Shown: positions 1 through 10,479, counted from the first letter of the stretch. The stretch: 50,906 nt of DNA from Candidatus Thiodubiliella sp. (GCA_029237605.1 JAQRGB010000012.1:30174-81079); one strand, 5' to 3'. Notes: generated from the letters alone by a model not told the origin. Numbers and translations are program-made.

Positions 1-54
1 CTACTCTACTCTACTCTACTCTACTCTACTCTACTCTACTCTACTCTACTCTAC
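1..54. repeat. CTACT pentanucleotide microsatellite at the window edge
   Basis: About eleven perfect tandem copies of the 5-base unit CTACT, stopping abruptly in ordinary AT-rich sequence. No reading frame uses it. It is at the extreme edge of the window, where assemblers often leave low-complexity tails, so it may be an end artefact rather than a genomic repeat. Confidence 0.9.
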
Positions 55-613
55 AAAAAATTTTCACAAAAGGATTGGATGTTATTTAAATATAATCCAT
101 TAAATGTATAAAAAAAATAAGCTACAATTAAATGTTCAGCTTTAGAATGGTATTTTTTAATAGTTATAAAGTTAATAAAGTAAAGAAATTTTTATACATT
201 ATGATCATTCTAAAACACATGGAAAGACCTGTAAAGTTAGCATTAATATTGAGGTAAATTAAAATTATCAATTTTATGAAAGAATGCTCTAGATTTAAAG
301 ATATAATTTTTTAAATTAGATTTTTTTATATTAACTGAGTAATCATATCATATCATATGCTATTTAAAAAAAACTTTACGAAAATCCATTACTCAAAACA
401 TGGGCTATAATTAATTACTAGCTCTTACGCTAAATCTTACCATCAGATGCAAAGCCAACAATATATCAATTGAAGGCTTTTATTAAGACTTTAAATATTT
501 GGTATTTAATTACTAAATTAATATGTAAAATAAAAAATCTTTTCGTACCTCACAAAGTAAATCAATATGAAAAATATTAATATAAAAATAATATTATTAA
601 GTACGTGCATAAA
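55..613. other. AT-rich spacer without a recognisable gene
   Basis: I see no coding-like frame of useful length on either strand here. Composition is very AT-rich with many short A and T runs. It ends at the start of a small decayed signal-peptide reading frame. Confidence 0.6.
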
Positions 614-829
614 ATGAATAAAGTAATTAAAGCAATACTGCTTGTTTTGCTTACTGGATTTATTTACCTAAGTCAAGCACAGGCCACTAATCTCGTTTAT
701 TCATAATATTTTTAGATAGCAATGATAATATACTCGATATTAGTAAAAATGCCAATCATTCAACCATTAATTAGCGTGCAAAGTTCTTGTAAATTTAGCA
801 CGTAAAGCCGCACTCAATAAAAAACAATA
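614..829 (+). pseudogene. Remnant of a small exported protein
   Basis: An ATG at 614 opens a typical signal peptide (MNKVIKAILLVLLTGF, then an AQA-like cleavage site), but the frame stops after about 30 codons. Coding-like stretches resume in other frames (FLDSNDNILDISKNANHS, then VLVNLARKAALNKKQ with a stop at about 829), as expected if indels broke a protein of roughly 70 residues. The family is not recognised. It lies just upstream of the M48 protease gene on the same strand. Decay or indel errors could both explain the breaks. Confidence 0.4.
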
Positions 830-846
830 AAATAATCAGTAGCGAT

Positions 847-2097
847 ATGAAATTCAATCTATTTACTTTACTTTTTTTAATTGCCACATTCTCTTATGTG
901 GTTACGATGATGTGGCTCAATATGCGACAGGTAAAATCCGTGCTTAATTCATTTAACAAAGTACCAGGCGAGTTTGTGGAAAAAATAACCTTAAAACAAC
1001 ACCAAAAAGCCGCCGATTATACTATAGCTAAATTAAAAATTAACCACTTAGAGATACTATTCTCAACATTAGTATTATTGGCTTGGACATTAGGTGGTGG
1101 ATTAGATTACTTAGATAATATTTGGCGCTCTTTAATAGATAACACTCTGGTTATTGGTGTTGGTTTTATTATTAGTTTAATGGTAATTAGCATACTGATT
1201 GATTTACCATTTAGTTTATACCGCACTTTTGTTTTAGAAGTAAAATTTGGCTTTAATAAAACTACAATAGCTACATTTATCAGTGATATATTTAAAAGCT
1301 TTATATTAGCTTTAGTTATTGGCGTACCATTATTATATGTCATTTTATATCTAATGAATGCTATAGGTACATACTGGTGGCTATATGTTTGGTTAGTGAT
1401 CACAGGTTTTTCTTTATTAATGCTGTGGTTATATCCTACTTTTATCGCACCACTATTTAACAAATTCAAGCCCTTAAAAAATCAGAAACTCAAAACTAAG
1501 ATTGATAAGCTGTTAGAACGCACAGGCTTTAAAAGTGATGGTATTTTTGTAATGGATGGCTCTAAGCGTTCATCGCACGGCAATGCTTACTTTACCGGCA
1601 TCGGCAAAAACAAACGTATTGTGTTTTTTGACACCTTGCTTAAAGACATGAAAAATAAGGAAATAGAAGCTATTCTAGCACATGAATTAGGGCATTTTCA
1701 TCATAAACATATTCGTAAACAAATAATTATTTCATTTTTAACCTCTTTAATCGGTTTAGCTCTATTGGGTTATCTAATCAAGCAGCCTTGGTTCTTCTAT
1801 GGCTTAGGTATTAGTGAGATAAGCAACCATACCGCCTTAGTATTGTTTGGCTTAATAATACCGATGTTTAGTTTTGTTATTAAGCCAATCAGCAATGCCT
1901 CATCGCGTAAACACGAATTTGAAGCCGATGCTTTTGCCATAAAACACACTAATGCCAATAATTTGGTATCAAGTTTAATTAAACTATATCGCGATAATGC
2001 GTCAACACTGACTCCAGATAGACTATACTCAGCATTTCATGATTCACACCCTAGTGCATCTATTCGTATTAACCACTTAAAAGAGGCGATACAATGA
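847..2097 (+). CDS. M48 family membrane zinc metallopeptidase (Ste24/CAAX protease-like)
   Basis: An integral membrane zinc protease of the Ste24/HtpX superfamily; in bacteria such proteins are thought to act in quality control of membrane proteins. The 416-residue length is normal for Ste24-type members. Hydrophobic segments fill the N-terminal half. The zinc motif HELGH is at about residues 279-283 and the third-ligand region HEFEAD at about 356-361. A second hydrophobic hairpin lies between the motifs. The ATG at 847 opens with a transmembrane segment. The stop overlaps the next gene (cytochrome c) by 4 bases, implying co-transcription. The substrate cannot be inferred. Confidence 0.85.
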   Translation: MKFNLFTLLFLIATFSYVVTMMWLNMRQVKSVLNSFNKVPGEFVEKITLKQHQKAADYTIAKLKINHLEILFSTLVLLAWTLGGGLDYLDNIWRSLIDNTLVIGVGFIISLMVISILIDLPFSLYRTFVLEVKFGFNKTTIATFISDIFKSFILALVIGVPLLYVILYLMNAIGTYWWLYVWLVITGFSLLMLWLYPTFIAPLFNKFKPLKNQKLKTKIDKLLERTGFKSDGIFVMDGSKRSSHGNAYFTGIGKNKRIVFFDTLLKDMKNKEIEAILAHELGHFHHKHIRKQIIISFLTSLIGLALLGYLIKQPWFFYGLGISEISNHTALVLFGLIIPMFSFVIKPISNASSRKHEFEADAFAIKHTNANNLVSSLIKLYRDNASTLTPDRLYSAFHDSHPSASIRINHLKEAIQ

Positions 2098-2366
2098 AAA
2101 AAATATTAATAATAATCGCACTATTATCCACAGCAGTATTTGCTAATGATGGCAAAGTACTGCATAATGAATCTTGCAGTACTTGTCATATAATGACACA
2201 CGATAATACTTTTTATACACGTAAAAATAGAAAAATAGATACATTATCAAAACTCAATGCACAAGTCAGCAGATGCGTGCATACTTTTAGTATTAGCTGG
2301 TTTCCTGATGAGGAAAAATCTGTAGTAGAATACCTTAATAACGAATACTACCAACTTAAAAAATAA
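2094..2366 (+). CDS. Small secreted c-type cytochrome
   Basis: A 90-residue protein with a cleavable signal peptide (lysines, hydrophobic core, AVFA cleavage region) and one haem-binding CxxCH motif (CSTCH, Cys28-Cys31-His32). It should be exported and loaded with haem c by the Ccm system, whose ccmH gene is at 10.9 kb. It overlaps the protease gene by 4 bases and is 4 bases upstream of rsgA. A methionine near residue 34 and others are absent from a clear distal-ligand motif, so the sixth ligand is uncertain. It is probably a small periplasmic electron carrier; its partner is unknown. Confidence 0.75.
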   Translation: MKKILIIIALLSTAVFANDGKVLHNESCSTCHIMTHDNTFYTRKNRKIDTLSKLNAQVSRCVHTFSISWFPDEEKSVVEYLNNEYYQLKK

Positions 2367-2370
2367 CATC

Positions 2371-3330
2371 TTGTCTCTGACTCGTCGACAAAAATGGAAC
2401 ATTCAAAAAATTCAAACTGAGGGCATTAAAAGAGTCAACAAGGTAGCAGATGATGCTCAAGATTTAGGTCATGATGCCATAGCACAAATAGGTTTAGTGA
2501 TTACTCGCTATGGCCAACATCTATTAGTAGAAGATAAATCAGGTAACTTTATACAATGCACTGCCAGACGCAATATTGATTTATCAGTTGCTGGTGATAA
2601 AGTTATTTTTCAAGCAACTAATAACGATGAAGGCGTTGTCACTGCATTGCTTGAACGCGATAATATCTTAAAGCGATCAAATAAATTAATTGCCACTAAT
2701 ATTAATAAACTATGCTTGGTAGTAGCAATAGAGCCACATTATCAATTTGGTTTAATTGACCGCTATCTAATAATTGCGGAAAACAATAATCTTCCAATTC
2801 AGATTATTGTCAATAAAATTGAGTTAAGTGACAATATTAATCAAGTCAAAAGTGACTTTTTTATGTATGAAACTATCGGATATCAAGTGAGTTACTTAAG
2901 TGTGAAAGCACAAAAAGGTATTAACACGCTAAGAGCCAAACTCAACGACAAAAAGCATATTTTCTTAGGTCAATCAGGTGTAGGAAAGTCTTCTTTAATT
3001 AATGAGCTTATTCCTGAGTTAAACTTACATATAAATGAAATATCGACCAAAAGCAAACTAGGAAAACACACCACAACCAACACTACACTCTATCACATCC
3101 CTTCAGGTGGTGATTTAATTGATTCTCCTGGGGTGCGTGAGTTTCACTTAGACAATCTGAGTAACAAGGAGATTCTCAATGGTTTTAAAGAATTTAAACC
3201 ATTTATCAATCAATGTAAGTTCAGAAACTGCGCACATATCAACGAGCCTGTCTGTGGTATTAAAAATGCACTGAAAACTGGCGATATTCACCTAAAACGA
3301 TATCAGAGTTATTTAAATTTAATTAATTAG
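2371..3330 (+). CDS. rsgA: Ribosome small-subunit-dependent GTPase RsgA
   Basis: A late 30S subunit maturation GTPase. The N-terminal OB-fold (about residues 35-100) is followed by the circularly permuted GTPase order diagnostic of the family: G4 NKIE near 148-151, then G1 GQSGVGKSS at 200-208, then G3 DSPG at 251-254. A C-terminal zinc cluster follows (Cys282, Cys287, His289, Cys295). The 319-residue length is normal. The start is a TTG at 2371, 4 bases after the cytochrome stop; no better in-frame ATG precedes the OB domain. It looks co-transcribed with the two upstream genes. Confidence 0.92.
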   Translation: MSLTRRQKWNIQKIQTEGIKRVNKVADDAQDLGHDAIAQIGLVITRYGQHLLVEDKSGNFIQCTARRNIDLSVAGDKVIFQATNNDEGVVTALLERDNILKRSNKLIATNINKLCLVVAIEPHYQFGLIDRYLIIAENNNLPIQIIVNKIELSDNINQVKSDFFMYETIGYQVSYLSVKAQKGINTLRAKLNDKKHIFLGQSGVGKSSLINELIPELNLHINEISTKSKLGKHTTTNTTLYHIPSGGDLIDSPGVREFHLDNLSNKEILNGFKEFKPFINQCKFRNCAHINEPVCGIKNALKTGDIHLKRYQSYLNLIN

Positions 3331-3369
3331 TCTGATTGTAAATATTTTTTTTATTTCTTGAAGAGATAA

Positions 3370-3642
3370 TTATATTTTGCTAGTAAAAAAAAAGAAAAAG
3401 AAGGTACATGCAAAGATGATACTAAAGCTTTAGTTAGTAAAATTAAAGATACATTAAAAATAGTTGAAGAAATTTTACTAACTAATGTTAATAATGTTGT
3501 GGCAATTGATCTATCTCACCTGCCTTCTATGATTACCTCATTTCTTGACCTATCTAAAAAAAAACTTACGTATATGAATTGTATGACTGACGTAATAAGG
3601 CTAAGTAATGAATGCAAAGGTCTTATATTTACTAAAAAATAG
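3370..3642 (+). pseudogene. Coding-like fragment without a start, unknown family
   Basis: After an in-frame TAA at 3367-3369, an open frame of about 90 codons runs to a TAG at 3640. It reads like a soluble protein tail (for example KDDTKALVSKIKDTLKIVEE and LPSMITSFLDLSKKKLTY) and contains three cysteines, but has no plausible start or ribosome binding site at its 5' end. A leader such as a signal peptide may be lost. I do not recognise the family. It opens a gene-poor stretch of about 1.5 kb between rsgA and tRNA-Lys. Confidence 0.35.
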
Positions 3643-4035
3643 TTTCTGCTTTCTTAGAAGATATTCTTGAATATCATAGTATAAAATGTTTACAAACTAT
3701 AGATATATATGTAAATAAATTATATAAATTATATAACTGTTAGTTACTATACTAACAGTTATAGACTGTAACTCTGAAGTTAAAAAACATAAACATAGAG
3801 CGTCAAGTGACATAAATTTTAATTAACTTTTTTGCTAACTTAGAAAAAAATTTCATTGTTATGTTAAGAAGTAAAAATTAATAAAATATTTTCATAATAT
3901 AATTCGTAATTTGTTGTCTCAATTTTATTTTGTCTGTTTTTTAAAAAAAATTCCAAAATTTACTATACTTTAAAAAAGTATATATCTAAATCTACAAAAC
4001 CCGCCTAATGTCAATTAAACCCTGCTATTTAATTG
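3643..4035. other. AT-rich non-coding stretch
   Basis: No coding-like frame is seen on either strand. There is an imperfect inverted repeat around 3735-3765 built on TAACTGTTAG / CTAACAGTTA, which could be a weak hairpin. Otherwise the stretch is low-complexity A/T sequence, consistent with eroded genes. Confidence 0.5.
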
Positions 4036-4222
4036 TCATTTCTGATTTTTCTCAACCTTTGTGAATTTCTTATTTTTGTATTTAGCCTTAGTCTTTGGTT
4101 GAGCAATAAAAACTTCTTTTAAAGTTTTTTCTATTTTAAATAAGGTAATGGTTTCATGTAATTTTCTATAAATATCCAATCTAGCTTTTTTATCTTTCGT
4201 TGGCAATTCAATTAAATAAATT
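4036..4222 (-). pseudogene. C-terminal gene fragment, unknown family
   Basis: On the minus strand an open frame of about 60 codons ends at the TGA at 4036-4038. It reads as a basic, helical protein tail (IELPTKDKKARLDIYRKLH, then KAKYKNKKFTKVEKNQK). It has no start codon with a plausible leader, and upstream sequence is not coding-like. It is probably the surviving 3' end of a lost gene. The family is not recognised. Confidence 0.35.
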
Positions 4223-4307
4223 TAAAATGATTGTTGTGCTGGATATGCAAAAGATATGTAACAGTGGTTAGAATACAAGCTGTAAAAATAAATTACTATC
4301 TGTATTT

Positions 4308-4748
4308 TTGTGGGATATCTATCTAAAGATACGCGTAAAATTAAAGATTTATACCATCTGTGATATGATTGCTATGTATAATATATTACAAGATAGCTTA
4401 AAAAGATTACGTATACTTAATAATATCTATTCAGATTTAAAAATCCCCATTCTAATTTTTAAAAAGCTGATTTTTTGCTATATCGTACAAAATACTCAGG
4501 TTTTACTAATAAATGCCATCGATCATCATCAAGCGTATTTATCTGCTGTATTTAACAAGCTACTAAAATCAGATGAGATTAAATACAATCCACTCACTAA
4601 CATTCCTAGATTCAAAATACAAAATACTGAGTTTACTTATTTTAAAAATGATCAGATTAAATCACTACTTGATGCGTTAAAAATACGCAGTATTTTATTA
4701 GCCTTATTTTGTACTCAATGGATCAAAGTGCAAACTACTCGCCAATAA
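4308..4748 (+). pseudogene. Remnant of a tyrosine recombinase (phage-type integrase)
   Basis: The middle of this 146-codon frame (about residues 70-122) resembles the core-binding domain and linker of phage-type integrases: a helix ending HQAYLSAVFNKLLKS, then a YNPLTNIPRFKIQ turn, then FKNDQIKSLLDALK, where the catalytic domain normally begins. The catalytic Arg, His and Tyr region is absent; the frame ends about 20 codons later in unrelated sequence. The N-terminal 60 codons do not fit the family well. It lies about 180 bases from the 3' end of tRNA-Lys, a classic integrase target, so it is likely a relic of an old integrated element. Confidence 0.6.
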
Positions 4749-4889
4749 ACAGATAAAACTCAATAATTTGCCTAACTAACAGCTAATAAATCAAAAATTA
4801 GCAGATATAATTAAAAGAAAATAAATCAATTAAATCCAATTGATTTTTAACAACGTAGGATTTTTGTAATTTTTTCTAAAAAAAAAGTA

Positions 4890-4919
4890 AAAAAGTTATC
4901 TAAATTAGATAACTTTTTT
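4890..4919 (-). terminator. Bidirectional intrinsic terminator downstream of tRNA-Lys
   Basis: A near-perfect hairpin with arms AAAAAGTTATCTAA and TTAGATAACTTTTT around a single central A. The A-run on one side and T-run on the other make it usable from both strands. It sits 8 bases beyond the CCA end of tRNA-Lys, so it most likely ends the tRNA transcript. Confidence 0.7.
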
Positions 4920-4926
4920 GTTTATA

Positions 4927-5002
4927 TGGTGGGTCGTGAGCGATTTGAACGCTCGACCAGCGGATTAAAAGTCCGATGCTCTACCAACTGAGCTAACGAC
5001 CC
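4927..5002 (-). tRNA. tRNA-Lys (anticodon TTT), CCA encoded
   Basis: On the minus strand the sequence folds as a full cloverleaf. The acceptor stem GGGTCGT pairs with ACGACCC, the D arm contains AGCTCAGTTGGTAGAGC, and the anticodon loop CTTTTAA gives anticodon TTT. The T arm contains GTTCAAATC. The discriminator base is A and CCA is genomically encoded (plus-strand TGG at 4927-4929). It is downstream of ihfB on the same strand and followed by the hairpin at 4890-4919. Confidence 0.95.
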
Positions 5003-5040
5003 ATAAAAAATTAAAATTATACATTAATGCAAATTCTAAA

Positions 5041-5319
5041 TTAATTTTTATTAACAACTTCTCTAAGTGGTTTTCCTGGCTTAAAAAATGGCATAAACTT
5101 TTCTCCAACCTGTGTTCTTTCCTTAGTTTTTGGATTTATACCTAAGCGTGCTTTTTTGTACTTTCTGTAAAAACTGCCAAAACCTCTAATTTCCACACCT
5201 TCACCAGAATAAATACCTTTTGTTAATGCTGTTAAAATAGTATTTACACATATCTTTACTTCTGCTTTAGGTAGTGTAGATCTTTCTGATAATTCAAAAA
5301 TCAGATCAGTTTTTTTCAT
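5041..5319 (-). CDS. ihfB: Integration host factor beta subunit (HU/IHF family)
   Basis: A 92-residue DNA-bending protein of the HU/IHF family. The N-terminal helices (MKKTDLIFELSERS) lead into the beta-arm with RGFGSFYRKYKKARLGINPKT, and the C-terminal part reads FKPGKPLREVV. It directly follows rpsA, and cmk-rpsA-ihfB is a conserved gammaproteobacterial order, which supports IhfB rather than HU. IHF acts as an alpha/beta heterodimer; no ihfA is in this window. The ATG at 5319 begins right at the conserved N-terminus. Confidence 0.9.
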   Translation of the reverse strand: MKKTDLIFELSERSTLPKAEVKICVNTILTALTKGIYSGEGVEIRGFGSFYRKYKKARLGINPKTKERTQVGEKFMPFFKPGKPLREVVNKN

Positions 5320-5370
5320 TAGTCTAAATTAAATAATTATTATATGAGTAAAGCTTAAAGAGATTAATGC

Positions 5371-7044
5371 TTAATCTTTAGCTTTCTTTAATAAGTCGCC
5401 TAAAGTAGCGCCTTCTACCGCATCAGAAGATTCTTTATTATAGCCTTCCATTGCTTCTTTTTCTTCAACTGAATTTTTCATTTTAATACTAACAAAAATG
5501 TTACGTGATTTTTTATCAATATTAATAATTGCCACTTCAACTTTGTCAGCAACTTTAAGAATAACACTTGCATCGTCAACACGCTCTTCTGAGATCTCAC
5601 CTGCCTTCAAATAACCAGTAATGCCTTCTGCTAATGTGATAACCGCACCTCTTGCGTCTACTTCAGAAACTACACCTTTAACAATATTGCCTTTTTTATT
5701 TAGCAAAGCATAAGACATAAAATCATCTTCATCCAATTGCTTAATACCTAAAGAAATACGCTCTTTCTCAGCATCAATATTTAAAATAATAGCTTCAAAT
5801 TCTTGTCCTTTAGAATAGTTAGAAACCAACTCGTCTACAGATATTTTCTCCCAAGAAATATCTGTTAAGTGAATTAAGCCATCAATACCTCCTGGAAGTC
5901 CAACAAATAGACCGAAATCTGTAATTGATTTAACATTAATACCAATCTTATCGCCTTTATTGTGTGTTGCTTCAAATGCTTCCCAAGGGTTTTCTTGTGC
6001 TTGCTTCATTGATAATGAAATACGATGCTTAGACTCTTGAACATCCAACACAACCACATCAACTTCTTGGCCTAATTTAACAAGTTTAGATGGACGAACA
6101 TTAGCATTTGTCCAGTCCATTTCTGAAACATGCACCAAGCCCTCAACGCCTTCTTCAATGCGCACAAATGCACCATAATCTGTTAGATTAGAAACTACAC
6201 CTAAAACTTTCTTGCCTAATGGCAAACGCTCAGAGATGTTGTCCCAAGGGCTTAATGTTAATTGCTTAAGTCCTAGTGATACACGCATTCTCTCTTTATC
6301 ACAATTTAATATCTTAACTTTAATTTTATCGCCAATGGCCAGCTTCTCAGATGGGTGGTTAATACGTTGCCATGAAATATCGGTAATGTGTAATAGACCG
6401 TCAATGCCACCAAGATCAATAAATGCACCATAATCTGCAAGATTCTTAACCACGCCTTCGACTTCCACGCCTGCTTCAAGTGTGTTTAGTAATATTTCTC
6501 TATCTGCAGAATTTGCCTCTTGCATAACTGCTTTTCTAGAAATAACAATGTTATTTCTAACTTCGTCCATCTTAATAACAATTGCCTCAATTTCTTGACC
6601 GATTAAGTGCGCAAAGTCTTTAACTGGATGAATATCAACCAATGAGCCTGGTAAGAATGCCTTAACAATACCGATATCAACCGTTAATCCGCCTTTAACA
6701 GAGCCAGTAACAATACCGATTACCACTTCTTTATCATTCATTGCAGTTTCAAGTGCTTGCCATAATTTAATGCGTTTGGCTTTTTCACGAGATAATAAAG
6801 TATGACCTAAGCCGTCATCAACAGACTCTAAAGCGACTTCTACAACATCACCTTCTACTATTTCTAATTCACCTTTAATATCTTTAAATTGTTCTAGGGG
6901 TATAAAGGCTTCTGATTTTAAGCCAACACTGATAACCGCTTTTTCACGATTGATGCTAACTACAGTGCCCATTAATAATGATCCTATTTTGGTATTTTGT
7001 TGTTCTACGCTATTTTCAAATAGCTCTGCGAATGATTCTGACAT
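5371..7044 (-). CDS. rpsA: 30S ribosomal protein S1
   Basis: A 557-residue protein with six S1 RNA-binding domains in tandem, visible as repeats of the pattern GxVxxxxDYGAFVxL...GLxHxSxxxW (for example VKNLADYGAFIDLGGIDGLL and VSNLTDYGAFVRIEEGVEGL). S1 recruits mRNA to the 30S subunit. Length is normal for proteobacteria. It lies between cmk and ihfB on the same strand. The start MSESFAELFENS is a conserved gammaproteobacterial N-terminus. No frameshift or adapter is seen here. Confidence 0.96.
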   Translation of the reverse strand: MSESFAELFENSVEQQNTKIGSLLMGTVVSINREKAVISVGLKSEAFIPLEQFKDIKGELEIVEGDVVEVALESVDDGLGHTLLSREKAKRIKLWQALETAMNDKEVVIGIVTGSVKGGLTVDIGIVKAFLPGSLVDIHPVKDFAHLIGQEIEAIVIKMDEVRNNIVISRKAVMQEANSADREILLNTLEAGVEVEGVVKNLADYGAFIDLGGIDGLLHITDISWQRINHPSEKLAIGDKIKVKILNCDKERMRVSLGLKQLTLSPWDNISERLPLGKKVLGVVSNLTDYGAFVRIEEGVEGLVHVSEMDWTNANVRPSKLVKLGQEVDVVVLDVQESKHRISLSMKQAQENPWEAFEATHNKGDKIGINVKSITDFGLFVGLPGGIDGLIHLTDISWEKISVDELVSNYSKGQEFEAIILNIDAEKERISLGIKQLDEDDFMSYALLNKKGNIVKGVVSEVDARGAVITLAEGITGYLKAGEISEERVDDASVILKVADKVEVAIINIDKKSRNIFVSIKMKNSVEEKEAMEGYNKESSDAVEGATLGDLLKKAKD

Positions 7045-7133
7045 GTTATTTTTTAGATATTGACCGCTAAATAATCCAACAACGGTATAAAGTTGGAATT
7101 TATCGAGTTAGTTTATTTATAAAATATGACCGA

Positions 7134-7799
7134 TCATATTTTAATTAAATCGCTCACCTGAGCAACAACCTCATCAATCGATAACTTAGTGGTATCAATG
7201 ATAAAAGCATCTTTATCTGGCTTTAGTGGCGAGTTCTTGCGAGAAAAATCTCGCTCATCTCTTGCCATCACATCTGCCAATATTTGCGAAATTATACCCT
7301 TGGTGCCTTGCGCTTGCAATTGTTTTAAGCGTCTTTGTGCGCGCTCCTCACTATTTGCAGTTAAAAATACTTTAAATGGTGCCTTGGGAAATACTACTGT
7401 GCCCATATCACGCCCGTCTGCAACCAGCCCTGGCGCTTGTGCAAAGTTTTGTTGACGCTTTAATAATGCGCTACGAACCACGCCGATAGAAGCAATTTTA
7501 GATGCCATCTCACCCGTATACTCAGTGCGCAAAATTTTAGAAATATTTCTGCCATCTAAAAATACATTGACCAATTCACTATTTATTTTAGATTTAAATG
7601 TTAAGTCAAGTGTTTGTGCAATTTCTACTAAGATGTATTCATCAGCAATATCCACACCTCTAGCATCAACCGCCAAGGCAAAAGCACGATAAATTGCACC
7701 AGAATCTAGCAAATGCCATCCTAATTTTTGAGCCATCATACGTGCAACAGTTCCTTTACCTACGCCACTTGTGCCATCAATTGTTAAAACATTATTCAT
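7134..7799 (-). CDS. cmk: Cytidylate kinase
   Basis: Phosphorylates CMP and dCMP with ATP in pyrimidine nucleotide synthesis. The P-loop GTSGVGKGTV is near the N-terminus, followed by LLDSGAIYRAFAL and the VADGRDMGTVVFP motif typical of Cmk. I place the start at the ATG at 7799 (MNNVLTIDG); a TTG two codons upstream also reads open but is less likely. The gene follows the MazG-like gene by 2 bases and precedes rpsA, as in the conserved cmk-rpsA order. Confidence 0.93.
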   Translation of the reverse strand: MNNVLTIDGTSGVGKGTVARMMAQKLGWHLLDSGAIYRAFALAVDARGVDIADEYILVEIAQTLDLTFKSKINSELVNVFLDGRNISKILRTEYTGEMASKIASIGVVRSALLKRQQNFAQAPGLVADGRDMGTVVFPKAPFKVFLTANSEERAQRRLKQLQAQGTKGIISQILADVMARDERDFSRKNSPLKPDKDAFIIDTTKLSIDEVVAQVSDLIKI

Positions 7800-7801
7800 T
7801 A

Positions 7802-8146
7802 TCAATGTTTTTTAAATTCCGACACCCTAATTCTACCATTGACCATTTTTGATTTTCGTTTATTGATTTTTTCCATTTTTTGCCAAAATGCTTCATTTAA
7901 ATTAAATTCAGCACTAATAGCTATACCCATTAATAAAATTAATAAATCAGCTGATTCTTCGGCTAAATCTTGTTTGGACTTGCCTTTGGTTACACAAGAT
8001 GATATCTCACCCAACTCTTCTACCATCAATGCCACACGATAAACCAAATCCTCGCCGCCATTGTTCTTAAAATCATGTTTATCATGAAAGGCTTGAATCG
8101 CCTCCAGCATTGACTGATATGAGTCTTGATTCGTTATTTTTAACAT
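7802..8146 (-). CDS. MazG-like nucleotide pyrophosphohydrolase
   Basis: A protein of about 114 residues of the all-alpha NTP pyrophosphohydrolase (MazG-like) superfamily, which hydrolyses non-canonical or surplus nucleoside triphosphates. The metal-binding acidic motifs are visible: VEELGEISS followed about 20 residues later by EESADLLILLMG. The ATG at 8146 is 5 bases past the stop of the preceding broken gene. An in-frame ATG at 8161 overlaps that gene and is less likely. The stop abuts cmk, so the genes are probably co-transcribed. Substrate is unknown. Confidence 0.75.
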   Translation of the reverse strand: MLKITNQDSYQSMLEAIQAFHDKHDFKNNGGEDLVYRVALMVEELGEISSCVTKGKSKQDLAEESADLLILLMGIAISAEFNLNEAFWQKMEKINKRKSKMVNGRIRVSEFKKH

Positions 8147-8150
8147 ATAT

Positions 8151-8338
8151 CTAGCGTCCATTCATGTTTAGGGTCTCAGGGATAAATGTTACTCCATTTC
8201 CTCTTACTGATGCACTAAACAAGCTACCCACCAAATACTTTTGCTCAAGTCGGAGGCCAAGGCGGGCTTAGGAAGACAATCCTTTTGTAATAGCTTCCCA
8301 TTTTAATTCTTTCACATAATCTTTAGTAAAAATTCCCA

Positions 8339-8339
<1 letters not shown>
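8151..8339 (-). pseudogene. Short hypothetical gene broken by an adapter
   Basis: The ATG at 8339 overlaps the lysS stop (TAATG) and reads MGIFTKDYVKELKWEAITKG before running into the adapter at 8247-8279. Beyond the adapter an open frame (QKYLVGSLFSASVRGNGVTF and onward to NMNGR) ends at TAG 8151-8153, just before the MazG-like gene. The two halves probably belong to one gene whose middle was replaced by adapter. The original length is unknown because other adapters in this window replace native sequence. The family is not recognised. Confidence 0.4.
8247..8279 (+). other. MGI/DNBSEQ read-1 adapter, imperfect copy
   Basis: Begins AAGTCGGAGGCCAAG and ends TTAGGAAGACAA, matching the 32-base MGI forward adapter with a corrupted centre (GGCGGGC instead of GCGGTC, one base longer). 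It lies within the short gene after lysS. Technical contamination, not biology. Confidence 0.95.
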
Positions 8340-9798
<1,459 letters not shown>

Positions 9799-9822
9799 AG
9801 TATTTTATAAATATGTTATTCA

Positions 9823-10479
9823 TTATACTCCTTGGGTTTTTAAATCTTGCTGTGCTAATGTTTTTGCCTTTCTTAAATCCTGTTCAGCTTGAGTGTGTTT
9901 TCCCATACGCTTGAGCAAAGTTCCACGATTATAATAGGCTTGATAAAAATTTGCGTCTAATTCAATAGCTTTTGACAAATCTTTATATGCTAAATCATCC
10001 TCTCCTAACTTTAGAAAAGCATTGCCACGATTATAAACAGCAGCAATGTAATTATCATCTAATTTAAGCGCTTGAGAATATATTTCAATCGCCTCAGTTG
10101 GCTTTTCCAATCTATCGTAACAATTACCTAAATTATTAAGTATGCCACAATCTTTATCATTTAATACCAAGGCACTCTCAAAATGTGCAATCGCTGCATT
10201 AAAATCTTCTTCTTTTTGTGCTATATGCGCTAAACAAAAATATGCCTCACTACTATTTGGATTAACCTTAATGGCATTTAAAATATTCTCAATCGCTAAA
10301 TCATCATTGCCTTGCAAATGATGTAAATTACCCAAATTTAGGTATGTATTGGCCCTCAAGTCTTTATTCGTAGCCTGATGATTAATTAATGCATTCCATG
10401 CCTGAATTTCCAAAGATATATTGCCATTTTTCTTGTGTTTATAGGCTGTTATTATTAAATCACTAAGTCCAATTTCCAC
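9823..10479 (-). CDS. Tetratricopeptide repeat protein
   Basis: A 218-residue helical repeat protein with about five TPR units, seen as spaced repeats such as TYLNLGNLHHLQGNDDLAIE, AYFCLAHIAQKEEDFNAAIA, NNLGNCYDRLEKPTEAIEIY and YNRGNAFLKLGEDDLAYKDL. There is no signal peptide or membrane segment, so it is probably cytoplasmic and mediates protein contacts. It overlaps the upstream frame by about 25 bases and is separated from lysS by 24 bases. TPR repeats do not define a specific function. Confidence 0.8.
   Translation of the reverse strand: MEIGLSDLIITAYKHKKNGNISLEIQAWNALINHQATNKDLRANTYLNLGNLHHLQGNDDLAIENILNAIKVNPNSSEAYFCLAHIAQKEEDFNAAIAHFESALVLNDKDCGILNNLGNCYDRLEKPTEAIEIYSQALKLDDNYIAAVYNRGNAFLKLGEDDLAYKDLSKAIELDANFYQAYYNRGTLLKRMGKHTQAEQDLRKAKTLAQQDLKTQGV

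Noticed and set aside
1107-1469. 120-codon minus-strand frame inside the M48 protease gene
   Set aside because: It is an antisense shadow of a well-conserved membrane protein gene.
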